From assembly GCF_900090105.1 (NCBI RefSeq), contig NZ_FMDM01000006.1, positions 124,001 through 188,000 on the forward strand: a stretch of DNA of 64,000 nt, read 5' to 3'. Shown here piece by piece: positions 40,028-48,726 of the stretch. The DNA is from Micromonospora humi (GTDB lineage Bacteria > Actinomycetota > Actinomycetes > Mycobacteriales > Micromonosporaceae). The notes beneath the pieces are model-generated. The model was not told the origin of the DNA. It ran no database searches and saw nothing but the letters and a program-made list of their open reading frames with translations. Position numbers and translations under genes: made by a program. Within the stretch, counting starts at the first letter, position 1; every line of letters starts with the position of its first letter.

Positions 40028-42376
40028 TCAGGCGTTGACCGTCTCCGGGCGCTGGTCCGGGGTGCCCGCACCGGTGTCCGAGTCGTCCATCGCCACGCCC
40101 TTGCGCTTGCTGAACACCACGGCCGCCACGATGATCAGCGCGGCCACCACGGCGATGGTGAGCCGCAGCGGGGTGTTCCGGTCGTCGCCCACGCTCCAGG
40201 CCACCACGGCCGGGGCGATCAGCAGCGAGACCAGGTTCATCACCTTGATCAGCGGGTTGATCGCCGGGCCGGCGGTGTCCTTGAACGGGTCACCGACGGT
40301 GTCGCCGATGACGGTCGCGGAGTGCGACTCGGAACCCTTGCCGCCGTACGCGCCGTCCTCGACGAGCTTCTTGGCGTTGTCCCAGGCGCCGCCGGAGTTG
40401 GCCAGGAAGACCGCCATCAGCGTGCCCGCGCCGATCGCGCCGGCCAGGTAGGAGGCGAGCGCGCCCGGGCCGAGGCCGAAGCCGACCGCGATCGGGGCCA
40501 GGATGGCCAGCAGGCCGGGGGTCATCAGCTCGCGCTGCGCGTCCCGGGTGCAGATGTCGACGACCTTGCCGTACTCGGGCCGCTGGGTGCGGTCCATGAT
40601 GCCGGGCAGCTCGCGGAACTGCCGGCGTACCTCCATCACCACGGCGCCGGCCGAGCGGGAGACCGCGTTGATGGCCAGGCCGGAGAAGAGGAAGACCACC
40701 GCGGCGCCGATGATCAGGCCGACCAGGTTGCGCGGGTTGGCCACGTTCAGCGCGTTGAGGATCTCGGCGCCCACGTCGCCCACGCCGGCGTCGGAGTACG
40801 ACGAACGCAGCGTGTCGGTGTACGAGCCGAACAGCGCGGTCGCGGCCAGCACCGCGGTGGCGATCGCGATGCCCTTGGTGATCGCCTTGGTAGTGTTGCC
40901 GACCGCGTCCAGCTCGGTGAGCGTCCGCGCGCCGTGCTCGTCGATGTCGCCGGACATCTCGGCCACGCCCTGCGCGTTGTCGGAGATCGGGCCGAAGGTG
41001 TCCATCGCGACGATGACGCCGACGGTGGTGAGCAGGCCGGTGCCGGCCAGCGCGACCGCGAACAGCGACAGGGTGATCGAGCTGCCGCCGAGCAGGAACG
41101 CGCCGAACACGCCGGCGCCGATCAGCAGCGCCGAGTAGACCGCCGACTCCAGGCCGACGCTGATGCCGGCGAGGATGACGGTGGCGGCGCCGGTCTGCGA
41201 GCTCTTGCCGATGTCCTGCACCGGGCGCTTGTTGGTCTCGGTGAAGTAGCCGGTGAGCGCCTGGATCGCGGCGGCCAGCACGATGCCGATCACGACCGCG
41301 CCGATGGCCACCAGTCGCGGGTTGCGGTCCACGTCGGTCAGGCCGCCCTCCAGCTCACCGAAGGTGGCCGGCAGATAGGCGAACGCGGCGATCGCCACCA
41401 GCACCGCGGAGATCACCGCGGAGACGTAGAAGGCCCGGTTGATCGCGGTGAGGCCGTTGCGGTCGCTGGTGCGCAGTCGGGTGATGAACACGCCGACGAT
41501 CGCGACCAGCACGCCGATGGTGGAGATGATCAGCGGGAAGACCAGCCCGTCCTCGCCGAACGCGGCCCGGCCCAGGATCAGCGCGGCGACGAGCGTGACC
41601 GCGTACGACTCGAAGAGGTCGGCGGCCATGCCGGCGCAGTCACCGACGTTGTCGCCCACGTTGTCGGCGATCGTGGCGGCGTTGCGCGGGTCGTCCTCCG
41701 GGATGCCCTGCTCGACCTTGCCGACCAGGTCGGCGCCGACGTCGGCGGCCTTGGTGAAGATGCCGCCGCCGACCCGCATGAACATGGCGAGCAGCGCGGC
41801 GCCGAAGCCGAAGCCCTCCAGCACGGTCGGGGCGTCGCCCTTGAACAGGATGACGACCAGCGCCGCGCCGAACAGGCCGAGGCCGACGGTGAGGAAGCCG
41901 ACCACGCCGCCGGTGCGGAAGGCGATCTTCATGGCGCCCTCGCGCCCGCCTTCACGCTCCCGCGCGGCGGCGGCGACCCGCAGGTTGGCGCGGGTGGCCA
42001 GCCACATGCCGGCGCCGCCGATGAACGCGCTGAACAGCGCACCCACCACGAAGAACGCCGACCGGCCGATCTTCACCAGGGTCTGGTTGCCGTCGGTGTC
42101 GTGCACCGGCAGCAGGAACAGCAGCACGACGGCGATCACCACGAAGATCGCCAGGGTGCGGAACTGCCGCAGCAGGTACGCCGACGCGCCCTCCTGCACC
42201 GCCCCGGAGATCTCCTGCATGTTGGTGGTTCCCGTACCGGCTGCCAGTACCGCCTTGGTCAAGGCGGCGGCGAAGACGAGCGCCACCAGCGCGATGACCG
42301 CGGCGATGACGACGTACGTCACGTTGGCTCCGGTAAGGGACAGTGCGCCGCCGTCGGCGGCCAAGGTCCCGGACAT
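40028..42376 (-). CDS. hppA: K+-independent proton-pumping membrane pyrophosphatase
   Basis: This 782-aa, roughly 16-helix enzyme couples pyrophosphate hydrolysis to proton export. Substrate-binding motifs are GGGIFTKAADVGADLVGKVE, DNVGDNVGDCAGMAADLFES and the C-terminal ESHSATVIGDTVGDPFKDT. The subtype signature reads GNTTKAITKG. The Lys and Thr in K-x-x-T mark the potassium-independent class, where the dependent class has A-x-x-G. The ATG at 42376 has AGGAGGAC just upstream. It is monocistronic and the promoter lies in the 294-bp gap upstream. Confidence 0.95.
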   Translation of the reverse strand: MSGTLAADGGALSLTGANVTYVVIAAVIALVALVFAAALTKAVLAAGTGTTNMQEISGAVQEGASAYLLRQFRTLAIFVVIAVVLLFLLPVHDTDGNQTLVKIGRSAFFVVGALFSAFIGGAGMWLATRANLRVAAAAREREGGREGAMKIAFRTGGVVGFLTVGLGLFGAALVVILFKGDAPTVLEGFGFGAALLAMFMRVGGGIFTKAADVGADLVGKVEQGIPEDDPRNAATIADNVGDNVGDCAGMAADLFESYAVTLVAALILGRAAFGEDGLVFPLIISTIGVLVAIVGVFITRLRTSDRNGLTAINRAFYVSAVISAVLVAIAAFAYLPATFGELEGGLTDVDRNPRLVAIGAVVIGIVLAAAIQALTGYFTETNKRPVQDIGKSSQTGAATVILAGISVGLESAVYSALLIGAGVFGAFLLGGSSITLSLFAVALAGTGLLTTVGVIVAMDTFGPISDNAQGVAEMSGDIDEHGARTLTELDAVGNTTKAITKGIAIATAVLAATALFGSYTDTLRSSYSDAGVGDVGAEILNALNVANPRNLVGLIIGAAVVFLFSGLAINAVSRSAGAVVMEVRRQFRELPGIMDRTQRPEYGKVVDICTRDAQRELMTPGLLAILAPIAVGFGLGPGALASYLAGAIGAGTLMAVFLANSGGAWDNAKKLVEDGAYGGKGSESHSATVIGDTVGDPFKDTAGPAINPLIKVMNLVSLLIAPAVVAWSVGDDRNTPLRLTIAVVAALIIVAAVVFSKRKGVAMDDSDTGAGTPDQRPETVNA

Positions 42377-42624
42377 CTGTGTCCTCCTGTACCGAACACT
42401 CGCGTCGGCTCGTGGAGACGCACGGGCCGACGCCTGGATGCGAACTCGCCAGCGCGCGCCATCCACCCGTTCCCGCTGGCTGCGGGCAGCGATCACTTGC
42501 TGACAACCCGGGTACTGTAGCCCTCCCGCGTGGTGAGGGTCACACCGAGGGGGCACCCGTTCTCGATGATCTTCGTAACTGTGTTATGCGAGGAAATCTG
42601 ATATATAGGGCGGTCAGCACGACG
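42377..42624. other. hppA upstream region with AT-rich island
   Basis: No gene is visible here. The region should hold the hppA promoter, but no clear -35/-10 pair was found. A locally AT-rich patch (42585-42610, including TGATATATAG) is unusual for this genome. Confidence 0.4.
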
Positions 42625-42656
42625 AGGCCGCGCTCCCCGTGCGGGGAACGCGGCCT
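42625..42656 (-). terminator. Terminator of the STAS/anti-sigma operon
   Basis: The stem AGGCCGCG/CGCGGCCT encloses TCCCCG/CGGGGA with single mismatches (42625-42656). It starts 15 nt after the anti-sigma stop on the minus strand. Confidence 0.7.
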
Positions 42657-42670
42657 GCGGGACGAACGGG

Positions 42671-43108
42671 TCAGGCGCGGCCGGCCGGCCAGGCCATCCG
42701 GACCTCGGTGCCGACACCCTCGTCGACCGGGCGGACCTGCAGGTCCTCCACGAAACCGGCGAGCAGGGCGAAGCCCACACCGGTGGTGAGCGCGTCCTCG
42801 CTGAGCGACTCCTTCGCCAGCTCGTCCGGGCCGAGCGCGGCCAGCCCGAGACCCGCCTCGATCGGGGCCCGGTCCACCACCCGGACCGTGTACGGCCCGC
42901 CGTCGGACATCTCCACGTACACCGGTTCGGCCAGGCCGTACTGGCGGTGCAGCGCGACCGCCCGGGTGCAGGCCTCACCGATGGCCAGGCGCACCTCGTC
43001 GAGCAGGTCCTCGCGTACGCCGGCGCGCCGGGCCACCGCGACGCCGACCAGACGGGCGGTGCGGACGTGGACCGGGGCCGGGGAGAAGGACAGCTTGACG
43101 GTGGCCAT
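42671..43108 (-). CDS. RsbW-like HATPase-fold anti-sigma regulatory protein
   Basis: This 145-aa GHKL-fold protein aligns with RsbW/SpoIIAB serine kinases: PAPVHVRTARLVGVAVARRA, EVRLAIGEACTRAVALH, GVGFALLAGFVEDLQV. The N-box Asn of active kinases (EAxxNAxxH) is replaced by Arg (EACTRAVALH), and the usual DxGxG loop is not evident. ATP binding or kinase activity may therefore be weak. Its start overlaps the STAS stop (TGATG), so it is coupled to its probable partner. No cognate sigma factor is adjacent. Confidence 0.82.
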   Translation of the reverse strand: MATVKLSFSPAPVHVRTARLVGVAVARRAGVREDLLDEVRLAIGEACTRAVALHRQYGLAEPVYVEMSDGGPYTVRVVDRAPIEAGLGLAALGPDELAKESLSEDALTTGVGFALLAGFVEDLQVRPVDEGVGTEVRMAWPAGRA

Positions 43109-43458
43109 CACGCGCCGGTGGAGTCGGCGGCGATGGCCGCGTCGACCGTCGGGTGCAGCGGGAAGACCTGGTCCAGGGCGGTGATCCGGAAGATCTTGAG
43201 CAGCGGCTCCTTGTCGCACACCAGGGCGAAGGAGCCGCCGGCCGACCGGAGCCGCTTGAGCGCGCCGACCAGCACGCCGAGCCCGGTCGAGTCGAGGAAG
43301 TCCACCCGGCCCAGGTCCACCACCACGTGGCGGGCCCCGCCGTCGATCAGCTCGATGAGCCGTTCCCGCAGCCGGGGGGCGGTGTAGACATCCACCTCAC
43401 CGCCGACCTCGAGCACCGTGTGCTCCCCCACGGCGTGGGTCGCCAGCGACAGCTCCAT
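43108..43458 (-). CDS. STAS-domain anti-sigma factor antagonist
   Basis: This 116-aa single STAS domain has [20 protein letters not shown] followed by [19 protein letters not shown]. The Ser in DSTGLG is the residue phosphorylated by RsbW-type kinases. In the unphosphorylated form such proteins bind the anti-sigma factor and free the sigma factor. GAGGAGG lies upstream of the ATG at 43458. It is the first gene of the two-gene operon, divergent from the helicase gene. Confidence 0.9.
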   Translation of the reverse strand: MELSLATHAVGEHTVLEVGGEVDVYTAPRLRERLIELIDGGARHVVVDLGRVDFLDSTGLGVLVGALKRLRSAGGSFALVCDKEPLLKIFRITALDQVFPLHPTVDAAIAADSTGA

Positions 43459-43583
43459 CGGCCCCTCCTCGGTAAACTCTCCTGGGCATCTAACCATCCC
43501 CCCGTGCGACCGCTTCGGGTCACCGGCCTGCCCCTCCCCATACCCCCACCCTGCGGTTCCCAATTCCGAACACCAGTGCGAGA

Positions 43584-46019
43584 GTGCAGGACGTGACCGA
43601 CGACAGGCCCGGCCCGAGGCGCGCGCCGGGCGAGCTGCTGCGGCGGTTGCGGCTGCGTCACCCCACGGACCCGGTCACCCACGTCGAGCGGGTGCCGGCC
43701 CGCGCCGGCGAGCCGGCGCCGTGGCCCGACTGGGCCCCGGCGGAACTGCGGGCGGCGTTCGCGCGACGCGGCGTGGTCGCCCCGTGGCGGCACCAGGGCG
43801 AGGCCGCCGAGCTGGCGTACGCGGGCCAGCACGTCGTCGTGGCCACCGGCACGGCGTCCGGCAAGTCGCTGGCCTACCAGCTGCCGGCACTGAGCACCCT
43901 GCTCACCGACCCGCGCGCCACAGTGCTCTACCTGGCCCCCACCAAGGCGCTCGCCGCCGACCAGCTCCGCGCCGTCGCCGCGTTGGAGCTGGACGGGGTA
44001 CGCCCCGCCACCTACGACGGGGACACGCCGCGCGCCGAACGGGAGTGGATCCGCCGGCACGCCCGGTTCGTGCTGACCAACCCGGACATGCTGCACCACG
44101 GCATCCTGCCCGGGCACGCGCACTGGTCCGGCTTCCTGCGCCGCCTCGCGTACGTGGTGGTCGACGAGTGCCACACCTACCGGGGCGTGTTCGGCTCACA
44201 CGTCGCGCACGTGCTGCGGCGGCTGCGCCGACAGTGCGCCCGCTTCGGGCGTACCCCCGTCTTCCTGCTTGCCTCCGCCACGTCGGGCGACCCGGCGACG
44301 GCGGCCGGGCGGCTCACCGGCCTGCCCGTCACCGCCGTCACCGAGGACGCGTCGCCGCGCGGCGGGGTGACGTTCGCGCTCTGGGAACCGCCGCTGCTGC
44401 CGCCCACGGATTCGTCTGTTGACGCTGATCTCGTCCAGGTCCGGCGCTCCGCGCTGCGGGAGACCGCCGACCTGCTCGCGGACAGCGTGGTCGAGGGGGT
44501 CCGCACGCTCGCGTTCGTCAGGTCCCGCAAGGGCGCCGAGGTGGTCGCCGCGACCGCCCGACGGTCGCTCGACGAGGCGGTGCCCGGGCTGGGCGGCCGG
44601 GTCGCCGCCTACCGCGCCGGCTACCTGCGCGAGGAACGCCGCGAGCTGGAACGGGCGCTGCTGCACGGCGACCTGCTCGGCCTGGCCTCCACCAATGCGC
44701 TGGAACTCGGCGTCGACCTGGTCGGGCTGGACGCGGTGCTGATCTGCGGCTGGCCGGGCACCCGGGCCTCGCTGTGGCAGCAGGCCGGGCGCGCCGGGCG
44801 AAGCGGCGACGAGGCCCTCGCCGTGCTGGTGGCCCGCGACGACCCGCTCGACACCTATCTCGTGCACCACCCGGAGGCGCTGTTCGGGCGGCCGGTCGAG
44901 GCCACCGTGCTCGACCCGGCGAACCCCTACGTGCTCGCGCCGCAGCTGGCCTGCGCCGCGCACGAGGCCCCGCTCACCCCCGCCGACCTGGACCTCTTCG
45001 GTGACGGTGCGAAGGAGGCGGTGGACTCGCTCGTCGAGGCCGGTGCGCTCCGGCAACGGCCCACCGGCTGGTACTGGCGGCACCGGGAACGCCCCGAGGT
45101 CGACCTGCGCGGCGAGGGCGGAGCGCCGGTCTGCGTGGTGGAGGAGTCCACCGGCCGGCTGCTCGGCACCGTCGACGGCGGCTCGGCGCACTTCCTGCTG
45201 CACACCGGCGCGGTCTACCTGCACCAGGGCGTCTCCTACGTGGTCGACTCGCTCGACCTGGCCGACGGGTGCGCGCTGGTGCACACCGAGGAGCCGGACT
45301 GGTCCACCCACGCCCGCGACGTCACCTCGCTCTCCGTGGCCTCCGTCCGCTCCTACACCGACGCCGGCCCGGTCGGGCTGTTCCTCGGCGAGGTGGACGT
45401 GACCAGCCAGGTGGTGTCGTACCAGCGGCGGAGAATCGCCACCGGCGAGGTGATCGACACCCGGCCGCTGGACCTGCCGGCGCGGGAGCTGCGCACCGTC
45501 GCGGTGTGGTTCACGCTCTCCCCCGGGTCGCTGGCCCGCGCCGGGGTGGAGACGGCGGACGTCCCCGGGGCACTGCACGCCGCCGAGCACGCCGCGATCG
45601 GCCTGCTGCCGCTGATGGCGACGTGCGACAGGTGGGACATCGGCGGGCTGTCCACCGCCCTGCACCCGGACACCGAGGCGCCGACCGTCTTCGTCTACGA
45701 CGGTCACCCCGGCGGGGCGGGCTTCGCCGAGCGGGCGTACGGGACGGCCGCCGCCTGGTTGCGCGCCACCCGCGACGCGATCGTCGAGTGCGGGTGCGAG
45801 ACCGGGTGCCCGTCCTGCGTCCAGTCCCCGAAGTGCGGAAACGGCAACAACCCGCTGGCCAAGCCGGAGGCGGTGAAGGTCCTCGACGTGGTGCTCACCA
45901 ACCTGGCCGCCGCGACGGCGGGCGGCGCCCCGCCCGGTGACGCCGCGCTGCCGGGCGCGCTGCCGCGACAGGACGACCGCGCAGCCGCCCAGCCCTCGAC
46001 GCCCGCCCCGTCGAACTGA
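43584..46019 (+). CDS. DEAD/DEAH-box helicase with DUF1998 zinc-binding C-terminus (MrfA/SftH type)
   Basis: This 811-aa superfamily 2 helicase has motif [14 protein letters not shown], motif [12 protein letters not shown], motif III LASATSG and motif [17 protein letters not shown]-terminal DUF1998-like domain carries four cysteines ([17 protein letters not shown]). Relatives are Bacillus MrfA and mycobacterial SftH, 3'-5' DNA helicases involved in repair. The equivalent M. tuberculosis position is Rv3649. The start is GTG 43584, or GTG 43593 with GCAGGAC just upstream; the difference is three residues. Confidence 0.92.
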   Translation: MQDVTDDRPGPRRAPGELLRRLRLRHPTDPVTHVERVPARAGEPAPWPDWAPAELRAAFARRGVVAPWRHQGEAAELAYAGQHVVVATGTASGKSLAYQLPALSTLLTDPRATVLYLAPTKALAADQLRAVAALELDGVRPATYDGDTPRAEREWIRRHARFVLTNPDMLHHGILPGHAHWSGFLRRLAYVVVDECHTYRGVFGSHVAHVLRRLRRQCARFGRTPVFLLASATSGDPATAAGRLTGLPVTAVTEDASPRGGVTFALWEPPLLPPTDSSVDADLVQVRRSALRETADLLADSVVEGVRTLAFVRSRKGAEVVAATARRSLDEAVPGLGGRVAAYRAGYLREERRELERALLHGDLLGLASTNALELGVDLVGLDAVLICGWPGTRASLWQQAGRAGRSGDEALAVLVARDDPLDTYLVHHPEALFGRPVEATVLDPANPYVLAPQLACAAHEAPLTPADLDLFGDGAKEAVDSLVEAGALRQRPTGWYWRHRERPEVDLRGEGGAPVCVVEESTGRLLGTVDGGSAHFLLHTGAVYLHQGVSYVVDSLDLADGCALVHTEEPDWSTHARDVTSLSVASVRSYTDAGPVGLFLGEVDVTSQVVSYQRRRIATGEVIDTRPLDLPARELRTVAVWFTLSPGSLARAGVETADVPGALHAAEHAAIGLLPLMATCDRWDIGGLSTALHPDTEAPTVFVYDGHPGGAGFAERAYGTAAAWLRATRDAIVECGCETGCPSCVQSPKCGNGNNPLAKPEAVKVLDVVLTNLAAATAGGAPPGDAALPGALPRQDDRAAAQPSTPAPSN

Positions 46020-46040
46020 CCCCACCCCACCCCACCTCCC

Positions 46041-46112
46041 TCGATCTTGCAGTTTCGGCCCACGCCTCGCCCCTTCTCACCCAATTCGTCCGGGCGCCAA
46101 GTGCAAGATCGA
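46041..46112. repeat. TCGATCTTGCA inverted repeat
   Basis: Perfect 11-bp arms (46041-46051 and 46102-46112) are separated by 50 nt, just after the helicase stop. The long loop argues against a simple terminator. Similar TCGATCTTGCA repeats are, to my recollection, common in Micromonospora intergenic DNA. Confidence 0.55.
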
Positions 46113-46210
46113 CGAGGCGCTGCCGGTTCGCGCGTTCGCCGGGCCGACAGGGCGTGAGTCTGGTTGGTGGGATGGGGGCATGAGGTCGGCGGCGTTGGGG
46201 CATTGATGTA

Positions 46211-46224
46211 TGGGAGCGCTTCCA
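46211..46224. promoter_or_regulatory. LacI/CebR-type operator TGGGAGCGCTTCCA
   Basis: This 14-bp near-palindrome differs by one base from the TGGGAGCGCTCCCA box bound by CebR/CelR upstream of actinobacterial cellulase genes. It lies 58 bp before the small ORF at 46282. No glycosidase or transporter gene is nearby. Confidence 0.6.
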
Positions 46225-46281
46225 TGCATCATTCCGGTAGCGCAGACGTGACCCCGAGACCCGTCCGCCGGAGGTGCCGCC

Positions 46282-46488
46282 GTGGCCGACACGATCGCCG
46301 AGACCGTCGAGCTGCTCTACACCATCGACCAGGAAAGCCTCACCCCCGACCAGCAGATCGCGCTGGGTACGGCGCTCGCGAACCTGGCCCAGGCGGAGCG
46401 GCTGGAACAGATCAACGAACGCCTACGCGGCATCCACCAGGTGTTGAACACGTGGGCGATGAAGGCCACGGTCGACGGCGGACGCTGA
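46282..46488 (+). CDS. Small helical protein, unrecognised
   Basis: This 68-aa acidic protein, MADTIAETVELLYTIDQESL then LTPDQQIALGTALANLAQ and EQINERLRGIHQVLNTWAM, is entirely helical by composition, without membrane segment or cysteine. CGGAGG lies 6-10 nt before the GTG at 46282, which supports real translation. The non-repetitive composition and codon pattern look genuine. A CebR-like operator upstream may control it. Function is unknown; the following 235 bp to 46723 hold no other gene I can see. Confidence 0.6.
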   Translation: MADTIAETVELLYTIDQESLTPDQQIALGTALANLAQAERLEQINERLRGIHQVLNTWAMKATVDGGR

Positions 46489-46723
46489 ACCCTCCGCGCC
46501 GGCTACGCGCTGCGGCGCGGGCCGTCGGGGCACTGCCCGGTGCCCGTCGACCTGGCCTGCCGTGGGTGACCCAGGCGGAGGTGTCAGGCATCGACCGACG
46601 CCACCATCTCGGCGGGCTGAAGCCGATCGCGCCCCCGCGCAGCCGCAGCGGCGTCGCCGCTCCACGGGCGCGCGCTGGTGGCAGCGCTGTGCGACACTCC
46701 GGCGACCCCTCGAAGGAGATCAG

Positions 46724-47302
46724 ATGTCGCTCGACAACCTGCAGGCGCAGCACCGCTTCATCGTCCGTCAACGGATCCGGATGATGGTCAACCAGTACGA
46801 GGTGCACGCCGCGGCACCGGACGGCTCCGAGGGTGGGCTGCTCGCGTTCGCGCAGCAGAAGCGGCTCGCCTTCAAGGAGCAGGTCACGATCTACACCGAT
46901 GACACCAAGCAGTACCCCCTTCTCGGCTTCAAGGCCCGCCAGCGCCTCGACCTCGGCGCCACCTACGACGTGACCGACCACGCCGGCAACCCGATCGGCC
47001 TGTTCCGCAAGGACTTCGCCCAGTCGCTGCTGCGGTCGACCTGGCACGTCGAGCAGCCCGGCCTGCCGCCGGCGACCGGGCAGGAGCGCAGCCTGCCGGT
47101 GGCGCTGTTGCGCCGCTTCGTCGACTCGCTCTCCTGGCTGCCCTATCACTTCGACTTCGTGGCCGGCGGCCAGCCGGTGTTCTCGGTCGACAAGAAGTGG
47201 GGCCTCCGCGACCGGTACGTGGTGGACATCCACCACCCGCACATCGACCGTCGGCTGGTCATCGCCATGGCGGTGGGCCTGGACGCCCTCCAGTCCCGCT
47301 GA
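46724..47302 (+). CDS. LURP-one-related/tubby-like C-terminal fold protein
   Basis: This 192-aa protein begins FIVRQRIRMMVNQYEVHAA and contains LLGFKARQRLDLGATYDVTD, GNPIGLFRKDFAQSLLRSTW and VDKKWGLRDRYVVDI, the pattern of bacterial LURP-one proteins. The family shares a tubby-like membrane-associating barrel related to phospholipid scramblases, but its bacterial function is not defined. The ATG at 46724 has AAGGAG 7 nt upstream. It converges with the tad operon. Confidence 0.82.
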   Translation: MSLDNLQAQHRFIVRQRIRMMVNQYEVHAAAPDGSEGGLLAFAQQKRLAFKEQVTIYTDDTKQYPLLGFKARQRLDLGATYDVTDHAGNPIGLFRKDFAQSLLRSTWHVEQPGLPPATGQERSLPVALLRRFVDSLSWLPYHFDFVAGGQPVFSVDKKWGLRDRYVVDIHHPHIDRRLVIAMAVGLDALQSR

Positions 47303-47308
47303 CCCGGC

Positions 47309-47348
47309 ACCGGCCGGCGGAGCCCGTCACTTAACTCCGCCGGCCGGT
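47309..47348. terminator. Bidirectional terminator between LURP-one gene and tad operon
   Basis: A perfect 14-bp stem (47309-47322 and 47335-47348, 12-nt loop) begins 6 nt after the LURP-one stop and serves the convergent tad operon as well. Confidence 0.75.
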
Positions 47349-47427
47349 CACCCGGATCGGTCCGCACGCCCGGCGCCCATCGCGGTCTGCGGCCACCCCC
47401 CCTCCCGGGTCGGCGGTCTCCCCCGGA

Positions 47428-48081
47428 TCAGCCGCCTCCCCCGGGTCGGCGGTCTTCCTCGGATCGGCCTGAGGGATCGACGATCCGGGCCGGGCCGGCT
47501 CGCGATGTCGCGGTGGCGACGCGGACCAGCCCGGGCAGCGGCGCGACCCGTACCTGCGCCGTGACGATCAGGTCGAGCCCGTCGGCTCGACAGCCCGCCA
47601 ACCGGCCGCCGTTGGCCGCCACCAGCTCGGCGGCCCGCCCGCATGCGGCGCCCGGTACGTCGAGGGCACGGGCCGCGCCCGCGAGCGCCCCGAAATCGGC
47701 CGCGATCCGCGCCTGGTGACGTGCGCACCGGGCGGCCCCGAGCCCCGCCCCGAACAGCCCGACCAGCACGAACACCAGGCCGAGGGCGAGCAGGCACACC
47801 GTCGCCCCGCCCCGTTCGGCGGCTGCACCGGGTACGGGCGGTGAGGAAGCCGACCCGTCGGCGGCCGGCCCGTCGCCAGCGCACGGCCGGACGACCCCAC
47901 CGTCGGCGGACGGCCCGCGGCCAGCGCACGGCCAGAGAACCGCGCCGTCTGCGACCGGTCCGGGAACGCCAATGGCGACCGGTCCGGGAACGCCGCTAGC
48001 GACCGGTCCGGGAACGCCATCGGCAAGCGTTTTGGGATCGCACCGTCCGACGCGACGCGGCGACGCTCTTCCCGCCGTCAT
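47428..48081 (-). CDS. Rv3654c-like TadE-family secreted protein with repeat-rich N-terminus
   Basis: This 217-aa protein has one membrane/signal segment (ATVCLLALGLVFVLVGLFGA) followed by RCARHQARIAADFGALAGAA, the hallmark of the Rv3654c family encoded at the end of actinobacterial tad loci. The first 85 residues are an atypical low-complexity extension containing three GVPGPVA units and two PCAG-GP-ADG units. Codon frame is continuous from the ATG at 48081, which overlaps the TadE stop (ATGA). The last gene of the operon; its role in the pilus is unknown. Confidence 0.8.
   Translation of the reverse strand: MTAGRASPRRVGRCDPKTLADGVPGPVASGVPGPVAIGVPGPVADGAVLWPCAGRGPSADGGVVRPCAGDGPAADGSASSPPVPGAAAERGGATVCLLALGLVFVLVGLFGAGLGAARCARHQARIAADFGALAGAARALDVPGAACGRAAELVAANGGRLAGCRADGLDLIVTAQVRVAPLPGLVRVATATSRAGPARIVDPSGRSEEDRRPGGGG
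47951..48022. repeat. Three 24-bp tandem repeats
   Basis: Units at 47951, 47975 and 47999 share the 20-mer GCGACCGGTCCGGGAACGCC and differ only in the last four bases. The array is in frame and encodes the GVPGPVA repeats of the Rv3654c-like protein. Confidence 0.9.
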
Positions 48082-48539
48082 TGCGCCGGGCCGGGAACGC
48101 CGGGTTCCACGGCGGCCACCGCGACTCCCGACACGGTCAACCTGGGCAGCCGGGCACCGACCGTCCGCACCGGTGCCCGGACGGTGGCGATCACCCGGTC
48201 GCCGGCCACGGTCACCGTCACCTCCGCGCCGGCGGGTGCGTGGCGGGCACCGGCGGACACGCCGGATTCGCCCCGGGAGGCGGCGAGCGCCGCCTCCCGG
48301 GCGGCGTCGGCACAGCCCGCCCGGGTGGCCACCGCGTCGACCGAGGTGAGTCCGGCGAAGAGGAGGAGCATCAACGCCGGCAGGCCGGCCGCCAGCTCGG
48401 CGGTGAACGATCCCCGCTCCCGGAGAACCCGCGGGAGACGCCGGGTGACGCCGCCCGGGTCGCCGGGCGGCGTCACCGCGCCGACCTCCGGGGCCGCCGA
48501 GACACCGGGCCGTCGGCCGGCCCACCGGCGCCCGGTCAC
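48078..48539 (-). CDS. TadE-family minor pseudopilin
   Basis: This 153-aa protein has a prepilin-like processing region RERGSFTAELAAGLPALMLL: Gly at -1, Glu at +5 of the mature protein, then a hydrophobic helix. The TadE-type body follows (DAVATRAGCADAAREAALAA, VTVTVAGDRVIATV). It should be cut by a TadV-type prepilin peptidase, which is not encoded in this window. The GTG at 48539 overlaps the DUF4244 stop (GTGA). Confidence 0.82.
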   Translation of the reverse strand: MTGRRWAGRRPGVSAAPEVGAVTPPGDPGGVTRRLPRVLRERGSFTAELAAGLPALMLLLFAGLTSVDAVATRAGCADAAREAALAASRGESGVSAGARHAPAGAEVTVTVAGDRVIATVRAPVRTVGARLPRLTVSGVAVAAVEPGVPGPAQ

Positions 48540-48703
48540 TTCAGGGCCCGGTCGATCACCGCGGTCAGGGCGGACTGCACGTTTCCGGAGGTGAGCACCT
48601 TCAGCAGGATGCCGGCGAAGGCGACCGCGGCGAGGGTGCCCACGGCGTACTCGGCCGTGTTCATGCCGGCGTCACCCCGGAGGCGGGCGAGGAGTCTGCG
48701 CAT
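48536..48703 (-). CDS. DUF4244 protein, probable Flp-type major pilin
   Basis: This 55-aa peptide reads RGDAGMNTAEYAVGTLAAVA then a hydrophobic run and a short polar tail. Cleavage after Gly in DAG|MNTAE would place Glu at +5, the conserved pilin residue, and the mature peptide of about 42 residues fits Flp pilins. It is annotated DUF4244 in actinobacteria. The position within the tad operon supports a pilin role. The operon counterpart in M. tuberculosis is Rv3656c. The ATG follows GAAGGGA 6-12 nt upstream. Confidence 0.85.
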   Translation of the reverse strand: MRRLLARLRGDAGMNTAEYAVGTLAAVAFAGILLKVLTSGNVQSALTAVIDRALK

Positions 48704-48726
48704 GTCGTACGTCCCTTCTCGATGGT

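Noticed and set aside
39878..42520. Very long open frame opposite hppA
   Set aside because: It is antisense to the strongly supported pyrophosphatase gene, rich in Arg/Gly/His/Asp, and has no RBS. High GC removes stops from the opposite strand.
47951..48022. Possible CRISPR-like array
   Set aside because: The repeats are contiguous without spacers, in frame within a coding region, and no cas gene is present.
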